Assembly (NCBI GenBank): GCA_003525045.1
Contig: DQGF01000310.1
Span: 1-12,752, forward strand
Source of the DNA: Pseudomonas sp.
Lineage (GTDB): Bacteria; Pseudomonadota; Gammaproteobacteria; Pseudomonadales; Pseudomonadaceae
Reading direction: 5' to 3'
DNA length: 12,752 nucleotides
Shown: positions 1 through 6,500 of the stretch, one piece after another
How positions within the stretch are numbered: the first letter of the stretch is position 1
How the letters are laid out: the number at the start of each line of letters is the position of its first letter
Notes under the pieces: model-generated
Database searches by the model: none
The model's input: the letters and a program-made list of their open reading frames with translations, nothing else
Told to the model about the DNA's origin: nothing
Made by a program: the position numbers and the translations under genes

Positions 1-455
1 ACGATCGGCACGTTCTTGTAGGCTTCCTTACAGCGTTGGCTGTAAACCAGGCTCGCGCGGTCCGGACGTTTGCCCGCCAGGCCACCGGGGGTGTAGGCGT
101 CATCGGAACGGATTTTCTTGTCGGCGGTGTAGCGGTTGATCATCGAGTCCATGTTGCCGGCCGCGACACCGAAGAACAGATTCGGCTCGCCAAGCTTCAT
201 GAAGTCGTCTTTGGACTGCCAGTTAGGCTGGGCAATAATCCCGACGCGAAAGCCCTGGGACTCCAGCAGCCGGCCGATGATCGCCATGCCGAACGACGGG
301 TGATCGACGTAGGCATCACCGGTGACGATGATGATGTCGCATGAATCCCAGCCGAGCTGATCCATCTCCTCCCTGCTCATAGGCAGGAACGGCGCAGGCC
401 CGAAACATTCGGCCCAATATTTTGGATAGTCAAATAACGGCTTGGCTGCTTGCAT
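1..455 (-). CDS. ygiQ: YgiQ family radical SAM protein, N-terminal part (gene runs off the left edge)
   Basis: The reverse strand encodes the first 151 residues of a protein starting [19 protein letters not shown], followed by a segment with [17 protein letters not shown] and later [19 protein letters not shown]. This matches my memory of the N-terminus of the YgiQ/UPF0313 family, large radical-SAM proteins of unknown substrate. The visible part is the cobalamin-binding-like N-terminal region; the CxxxCxxC cluster motif would lie beyond the window. The start is the ATG at 455-453. It has no strong Shine-Dalgarno sequence, but it gives the usual family N-terminus. The gene is divergent from the large plus-strand gene at 695. 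An extended -10 element lies upstream at 495-503. Identity is firm; biochemical role is unknown for the family. Confidence 0.93.
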   Translation of the reverse strand, partial: MQAAKPLFDYPKYWAECFGPAPFLPMSREEMDQLGWDSCDIIIVTGDAYVDHPSFGMAIIGRLLESQGFRVGIIAQPNWQSKDDFMKLGEPNLFFGVAAGNMDSMINRYTADKKIRSDDAYTPGGLAGKRPDRASLVYSQRCKEAYKNVPI

Positions 456-494
456 GTCGATGACCGGTGTTGAGATGAAAAATCGCGGGCGCGG

Positions 495-503
495 AATATA
501 GCA
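495..503 (-). promoter_or_regulatory. candidate extended -10 promoter for ygiQ
   Basis: On the minus strand the sequence TGCTATATT fits the extended -10 pattern TGnTATAAT, 40 bases upstream of the ygiQ ATG. The hexamer at the matching -35 distance (about 518-523) is poor, which is normal for extended -10 promoters. Found by eye, no start-site data. Confidence 0.45.
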
Positions 504-611
504 CAAAATTTGACCAATTCCGACGACAGTGGTCGGTTTCTCTTCGATCCGATGCCTCACACAGCCCGAACCGAACCTGAACACTTACGCGCTTTACAGA
601 TCCGTGAAGCG

Positions 612-722
612 AAAAACCGGCAATGAAGCCAAATGCCCCTTCAGCCTCCCGTTTACAGATGCTGATACGACAACCATTCAAGGATGAAAAATTCATGTCA
701 CCAAAACCGCCTCCCAGAGGCA
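612..722 (+). repeat. leader repeat copy 1 (before the 864-codon gene)
   Basis: About 111 bases, running from an A-tract through the ribosome binding site into the first codons of the gene at 695, are repeated at 3418-3527 with roughly 90 percent identity and two small indels. Shared landmarks in order are GGCAATGAAGCCAAATG, TTCAGCCTCCCG, CAACCATTCAAGGATGAAAA and ATGTCACCAAAACCGCC. The conservation covers noncoding as well as coding bases, so the duplication that made the two genes included their 5' leader. Confidence 0.9.
680..684 (+). promoter_or_regulatory. ribosome binding site that decides the start at 695
   Basis: AAGGA lies 10 bases before ATG 695. The same AAGGA lies 8 bases before ATG 3500 in the paralogue. 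The ATG at 684 overlaps this site and is out of frame with the long gene, so it is unlikely to be used. Confidence 0.65.
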
Positions 723-3289
723 CAACCACAGTCGATATCCACACTCACCCCACACGCCCCTCGAATGGGCACACACCGTACCCCGACACCGTGCCACACG
801 TCGATTTTGGCCTGTCAACCGGGAGACATCCGGAAAATCCCCTGGGGACAGGCAGGACACCGGGGGACGCCGACCTTGATGCAATTACGCCGACGCCACC
901 CGTAACGGTCCGCGAGATATCTTCCGTATCTGAAACGGCCCCGACGCCTGCGCAACGGCCGCTGGAGCATTATTGGATCACCGCTGCAGCCCATCTTTCG
1001 GATGCCGACGCTCAGGGTTTCAGAATCTTCAAGGGCCGCCAGTACGTCGACGTGTCCGGTGGCGGCATCGTGCATGTCGCAATGGACCCGGAAACCGGTC
1101 TGTACCGGGCCAAACTGCCGAGCGAACTGCAACCTTCAGGCCCGGTAATCGTGCGGGACCCCGAAACCAGGCTCTGGCACCCCCTGGATGACATTGCGCC
1201 AACGACCTACCCATTGACCGTCACCCGCCTGGAAGCCTTCCGCACGAGTCTGGACTTCATCGGCGTCGAACCGGGCAGCAACGGGTTGTATCGGCACGAT
1301 GGCAAACTCTACGTGGTCATTCAGAACCACGCCTATCAGGTCCTGCAAGATCTTGAGGCATCCTCGCCACAAGTCCCCGTGATGCGCATCGTCCGGGCAG
1401 AAGATCCCGTCGCCCTGAACGACAACAACGTTTATCTCGCGACGCGCCCGGGACGGTCGGAGCCGATAGTTTTCGATGATCAAGACGGCTGGATTGGCGT
1501 GCAAGTCGCCGGCGCAGGTGGGATGCATGCACCGGCGAACAGCGCATTTCACAAGCGGATTAAAGCGCAGGCTGAGGTACTTGATGGAGAAAGTGTCGAA
1601 CTCTTTGCGGCCGATACGCGCAGGCAACAACTTACGACTCAATGGCAGGCAACCATTGGCACTGAAGGTGAGCGAATGGCTCTGGTGCTACTCGAAGTGC
1701 AGATTCGCAAGGAATTGGCTTTGCTGGAGGCTCGCGTGGCCAGATTCGTGAATGAGCAAAACTGGATAGCCCTTGTGAAGCCACATGGTGAATACGGTAT
1801 CGAACTAAAGGAACTACGGATAAGCCTGGTCGTAAATTACGAACGCCTCATTGCAGTCGGCGACCCCCGCAGACGTATGGAGCTTCGCCAAAACCATAAT
1901 CCAGTGGAGTTTTATCGTTCGATCGCCGACTACATGCTATTCAAACGCAAAATAATGGAAACGCGCCAAAAAGTGTTCGAGGACATCCTGGCCGCATCGC
2001 GCTCATCTGAGGACGAACTGATCAGACTTGGCTACAACTCGACCGAAATGCATCTGTTTACAGCCAGCTGGGTTCACGCTCGAAGCCGACTGCTCACGGA
2101 CAACCCTCTTGACAGTGACAGCGAGCCGGCGCAACTGGGCTATTCTTTTTTGGAGATCACATCTGCGTTCAGAGGGATCGAGAGTATCCCCGAGGTCGCT
2201 CGCATCGCGGTGCTGACCGACCTGCTCGACCAAAGCGCGGCAATCAGGGGTTCGTATGAGAACCTCGACCTGCCGCCAGGCTCACCTCAGGCCAGCTCCC
2301 GGCGCGAAATCACAGAGGCCATCCAGGCCTTCGAAGCCACGCTCGAGAGTCGGGTGGCGCGTTATCACCAAAACCTGGAAAACACCTCGGCGCTACCGGC
2401 ACAGGATCAGCCCATTGATTTCACCTTCATCCCTGCGCAAGACAGGGCCGGACCGGCACCAATGCCCAGGCGAGTCTTTCGCGCCAAACATCACGGTGTC
2501 TACAAAATCAGTGTCGGTCAACCGCGTCGCACCGTGACCGGTGAAGAGCTGATCGATGTGATCGATCCCAGCAACTCGGCACAGGTCTTGCGAACCTACG
2601 AGCGCAGCGACGGAGAATGGCACCGAGTGCAACCTGCACAAAACAGAACGTTGCCCGAACTGATAGCGCAAGCCACTCAGCGGCTGGATCAGTCCGACTC
2701 GCACTTGAGCAGTGCCAGGCAGGATGAGCGGGAAAAACGCAACGCCACCAACATCGTCGAGTTTCTCGGTGGCAAGGCCGAAGCGCTCGACGACCTGGCC
2801 CGACAGCTCGAACACGCTCCGAATCCGACCGGGAACAACATCGCAGCCCTCGTCCAGCGCCTGAGGCAAGACAGCCAGCGCCTGCGCACCGAGGGCGAGG
2901 ACATCCGCATCCGGCTCTACAAGGACAAATCGTTTCTGAGCGCCGACCGACTGGCGTATTTGATCGGCCAGGACCAGATCAGCGTGGTGAAAACCCATAG
3001 CCGACTGGAGCGCGGCAAGGGCAAGGGCAAGCACTTTCTCGACATCTACTCACTCAACGACAAACACACCACAGAGCCGTTATGGCACGCCCATTTCCAC
3101 TATGAAAAGAAGGACAGCCCGGTGTTGAACTTCGCGGTCAAGGGTGGCCATCTCAAAACTCTCGAACAGAGCAGATTGGGCGTTTCCTCCCAACGCCGGG
3201 ATGAACAGGCCGGACGAGAGCACGTCCCCATCTGGCGCGAAACGATTGATGGCAGGACGGCGCAGAAGATCTTCGAGCTGACCGCTTAA
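695..3289 (+). CDS. large effector/toxin-like protein, 864 aa, head shared with the neighbouring NEL ligase; function unknown
   Basis: I do not recognise a named family for the whole protein. Residues 1-95 are rich in Pro, Thr and Ser and look disordered, with no Sec signal peptide. Residues 108-165 and 197-268 are two related beta-rich units (GFRIFKGRQYVDV and GLYRHDGKLYVVI, each ending in a D-x-x-x-x-W segment). Residues 1 to about 276 align almost without gaps to the product of the gene at 3500. From about 280 the proteins diverge: a long helical region (about 285-560), a beta segment near 590-650 (GVYKISVG to GEWHRV), another helical stretch, and a C-terminal domain containing W797-HAHFHY-803. 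From memory, similar C-terminal segments occur at the ends of very large Pseudomonas proteins annotated as dermonecrotic-toxin-like. The start at 695 is chosen over an in-frame ATG at 623 because the paralogue conserves only the 695-type start. Local GC drops to about 51 percent at 1561-1980 by hand count, against 60 percent in a sampled head segment. A secreted effector role is inferred from the paralogue. Confidence 0.85.
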   Translation: MSPKPPPRGTTTVDIHTHPTRPSNGHTPYPDTVPHVDFGLSTGRHPENPLGTGRTPGDADLDAITPTPPVTVREISSVSETAPTPAQRPLEHYWITAAAHLSDADAQGFRIFKGRQYVDVSGGGIVHVAMDPETGLYRAKLPSELQPSGPVIVRDPETRLWHPLDDIAPTTYPLTVTRLEAFRTSLDFIGVEPGSNGLYRHDGKLYVVIQNHAYQVLQDLEASSPQVPVMRIVRAEDPVALNDNNVYLATRPGRSEPIVFDDQDGWIGVQVAGAGGMHAPANSAFHKRIKAQAEVLDGESVELFAADTRRQQLTTQWQATIGTEGERMALVLLEVQIRKELALLEARVARFVNEQNWIALVKPHGEYGIELKELRISLVVNYERLIAVGDPRRRMELRQNHNPVEFYRSIADYMLFKRKIMETRQKVFEDILAASRSSEDELIRLGYNSTEMHLFTASWVHARSRLLTDNPLDSDSEPAQLGYSFLEITSAFRGIESIPEVARIAVLTDLLDQSAAIRGSYENLDLPPGSPQASSRREITEAIQAFEATLESRVARYHQNLENTSALPAQDQPIDFTFIPAQDRAGPAPMPRRVFRAKHHGVYKISVGQPRRTVTGEELIDVIDPSNSAQVLRTYERSDGEWHRVQPAQNRTLPELIAQATQRLDQSDSHLSSARQDEREKRNATNIVEFLGGKAEALDDLARQLEHAPNPTGNNIAALVQRLRQDSQRLRTEGEDIRIRLYKDKSFLSADRLAYLIGQDQISVVKTHSRLERGKGKGKHFLDIYSLNDKHTTEPLWHAHFHYEKKDSPVLNFAVKGGHLKTLEQSRLGVSSQRRDEQAGREHVPIWRETIDGRTAQKIFELTA

Positions 3290-3417
3290 GGCAATTGCAG
3301 TTGGCTGGCGGGGCACAGCCGGCCGCTGTTTAATCCATATTATGTACCGCTCTTCACCCCGCTTTTCCTGCTACAAAAGTTGCGAACTTCAGACGCGCTA
3401 CGAAACCTTAAACCCAA

Positions 3418-3527
3418 AAAAACTGGCAATGAAGCCAAATGCCCCCTTCAGCCTCCCGCTTACAGGTGCTGATGCGGCAACCATTCAAGGATGAAAAAAA
3501 TGTCACCAAAACCGCCCGCTAGAGGCA
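3418..3527 (+). repeat. leader repeat copy 2 (before the NEL ligase gene)
   Basis: Second copy of the leader described at 612-722. Compared with copy 1 it has one extra C in the CCCC run near 3441-3445 and lacks two bases just before the start codon. The extra C puts the upstream ATG (3429, equivalent to 623) out of frame with the gene, which argues that this upstream ATG is not the translation start in either copy. Confidence 0.9.
3487..3491 (+). promoter_or_regulatory. ribosome binding site favouring the start at 3500 over 3491
   Basis: AAGGA ends at 3491, where an in-frame ATG begins, so that ATG (giving MKKMSPK) overlaps the site and has no room for it. ATG 3500 sits 8 bases downstream and aligns with the only plausible start of the paralogue (MSPKPP). 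Confidence 0.65.
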
Positions 3528-6500
3528 ACGGGCCCATCGATGTCCACATTCGCCCGAATCAACCGTCGGACGTGAACACACCGCGCCCCGACATTCCGCC
3601 TCGTGTCGACTTTGGCTCGCCGACCTCCCGCCCTGATGGAAATCCGGCGCGGCCGGGCAGACCAACCGGGGATGCCGACCTCGATGCAATCGAGCCGGAA
3701 CCGGTGGTAATAGTTCGCGAGACAATGACCACCGTTGACCCCCCGACGCCTGTAAATCGGCCGCTGGAGCATTACTGGCTCAATACAACGACTGCGTTGC
3801 CGGACATTGACACCGATGGTTTCAGGATTCACAAGGGACGCCGGTACGTCGACGTGCCCGATGGCCGCATCGTACTGGTCGGGACGGATCCGGACACGGG
3901 CCTGTACCGGGCCAGACTACCGAGCGAATTGACCGCCTCCGGGCCGGTGCTGTTGCGCGATAACGACAGCGGACTGTGGCACAAGCTTGAAGATTTCGAA
4001 CCGATCACCTTCCCGTTGACCGATACCCGCCTGGAGGCCTTCCGCACGGAGCTGGATTTCAGCAGCGCAGAACCCGGCAGCGACGGGCTCCATCGGTTCG
4101 ACGGCAAACTCTACGTGGTGATCGAAAGCCACGTCTATCAGGTGCTGCATGATCCAGACGCTTCAACCCCGCTGGCGGCGGTGATGCGCATCGTGCGAAG
4201 CGAGGATCCCGTGGCCAGTGACAGCGCTAACCTGTATGTCGCGACGCGCCCGGGAAGGTCGGAACCGATTGTTTTCGATGCCGTACAAGGCTGGGTTGGA
4301 ACCGCGGTAGCCGGTGCAGGCGGGATGATACGCAACGATGGCGGTCACTCGGCTCGTCCGGGACCTCTGGACAGGCTTTCCTTGTTGTTCAATCGACTGC
4401 GCAGTCCAGAGTCCCGAGCCAGAAAGTTGTTCCCGGATCACACCGATGATCAGATCGGCGATTTCATTGAATCGCTGGGAGTCGACGTCAGAGGCGGCTT
4501 TACCCGCCGCGAAACCGAGTACAAAACGCTCAAGGCCGAACTGAAAGCCTGGATCAGACAATCCTCCACCGCTTCGACGGCGGGAACAGCAAACGGCTGG
4601 GCGCAACAGACTGCCAATAACATCAAGCGCAGTTGGCGTCAGCCGACCGGGGACGTGCTCTGGCTTGAGCTCGGGAATGGAACCCTGCCGGCGCTGAAAG
4701 CGGATTTCAGCCATGTCCGGCGGCTGAATCTGGAATCTGTCACCTGGTCAGGCTCCGCCAACACATTCCTCAGCGGCTTCTCCGGCCTGGAGCATCTGAC
4801 AGTGAACCGCTCCACGCTGGATACACTGCCCGCCGCCATTGCGAAAATGCGCGACCTGAAGACATTGGATCTGAGTTCGAACCGTATTGCGCTCAATGAG
4901 CAAACGGCCGCAAAACTGAGCGCCCTCGGCACAGTCCAGAACCTTGACCTGTCGGGTAATCCACTGGGCGAAACGCCTGATTTTTCCGGTATGTCCGAAC
5001 TCAAGACGCTGAACCTGAGCAATGCGCAACTGGAACAGTGGCCAACGGGTTTGCAGAATCAGACGCGCCTGAAACTCCTGGATTTGCGCAACAACCGGTT
5101 GATAGAGGTTCCAGCGGCGATCCTCAACCCCTCGGTCGATCAGTTCGAAGCGATCGCCCGGATCAACAGCATCACACTGTTTGAAGGCAATTCATTCCCT
5201 GCCAACTATTGGAAAAAGCTTGAAGTGTATTGGCGACGCGTGGCAGCCGATCACCCGGAACTGAACACCAACGCCCTGCCCGGCGCGTTCAGGCTTGATA
5301 GTGAAATGCCCGAGGTCGCCAGCGTGCAGCGGGTGTACCCGAACAAGAACGCACAAGAGGCCAGGGAGTTTTTCATCGGAATGGGGGATGAAGCAGAAGC
5401 GAGACTGGCCCGGCGTGTTCAGGAGCTGGATTTACTGGAAACCCAGCTGGATACCTATATCGCCAACAGTCAACCCGACTCATCCACCGTCAACACGCCG
5501 GCGAAAATACAGGCGCGACGTGTCGCCAGAATCATCAAGGGCTGCTGGCGTCAGGACTCGGGGGAAATGTTGAGGCTGCCTTCCATCAACGGGCCGCTTC
5601 CGGCCCTGGCCGTGGACTTCAGTCATGTCAAATCGCTCAATCTCAACGCCGTTACCTGGTCGGCCGCTTCCGATACATTCCTGTCCAACTTCCCCAATCT
5701 GGAGCACTTGTCCATCACCCAATCCGGGATTGAAAAGTTGCCCGGGGAAATTGGCGCAATGGACAAATTGAACAACCTGAACCTGAGCATGAACCGCATT
5801 GCACTGGACGAGCAAAGCGCTGCAACGCTCAGTGCCATGAGTCATCTGACGGCCATCAATCTTTCCGATAATCCGACACTCACGCTGCCCCCTGACTTCA
5901 GCACCATGTCCGGGCTGGAATACCTGCTGTTGCGTAACACGGGAATCAATCAGTGGGCGACTGGATTGCAGGACAAGACGGCTCTGAAAGTTTTTGATTT
6001 GCGCGATAACCGCTTAAATGAAGTGCCGCAGGCATTCCTCGACCCGGCTCCTGAACAGTTGCTGACGATCGCCCAGATCAACCGGGCCACGGCACTCGAT
6101 GGCAACAATTTCCCTTCCGACTACTGGAGAAAATTCGACGACTACTGGCGGCGCCTGAACAGGGTTCACCCCGAACTACTGTCCTCTTACCATCACGTAA
6201 TATTTGATAGCGATAACTCCCAGGCGCAGCGTTATCGGCGACTATTTCCAGGCAAAGACATCAAGGCGTGCAGGGAATACCTCTGGAGCCTTGAGGGTGA
6301 CACCGCTGCAACGAAACTCAACAGCCTCGAACAGGAATTCAGCGTGCTGAGAAGTCAGCTCGACGCCTGGGTTTTTTCTGGGGGAGGCAACCGCGGGGGT
6401 TACGTTCGGGCGAACCAGTTGGCGGTCAACGTGCAAACCCGTCCTGACCGTGTCACGGCAAGCGACAGGATTCTCAGTTGCTGGAGGCGGGAAACACCGC

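Noticed and set aside
520..536. CCGAC/GTCGG inverted repeat between ygiQ and the first large gene
   Set aside because: A 5-bp stem with a 7-base loop is likely by chance in this GC content, and no regulator pattern is recognisable.
540..611. Possible hrp box (GGAACC ... CCAC) upstream of the first large gene because of GAACCGAACC at about 566-577
   Set aside because: No CCACNNA follows at the needed distance, so HrpL control is not supported by the sequence.
623..694. Upstream in-frame ATG that would extend the first large protein by 24 residues (MKPNAPSAS...)
   Set aside because: The same DNA before the paralogue is out of frame through an extra C, there is no ribosome binding site before 623, and AAGGA lies correctly before 695.
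684..905. 73-codon open frame starting at the ATG overlapping the ribosome binding site
   Set aside because: It lies in another frame of the conserved head and has no protein-like pattern; in the paralogue the same ATG is in frame with the long gene.
3302..3336. GGCTG/CAGCC and CAGC/GCTG stems after the first large gene as a terminator
   Set aside because: Stems of only 4-5 bp and no clear T-run; the two readings compete. Too weak to list.
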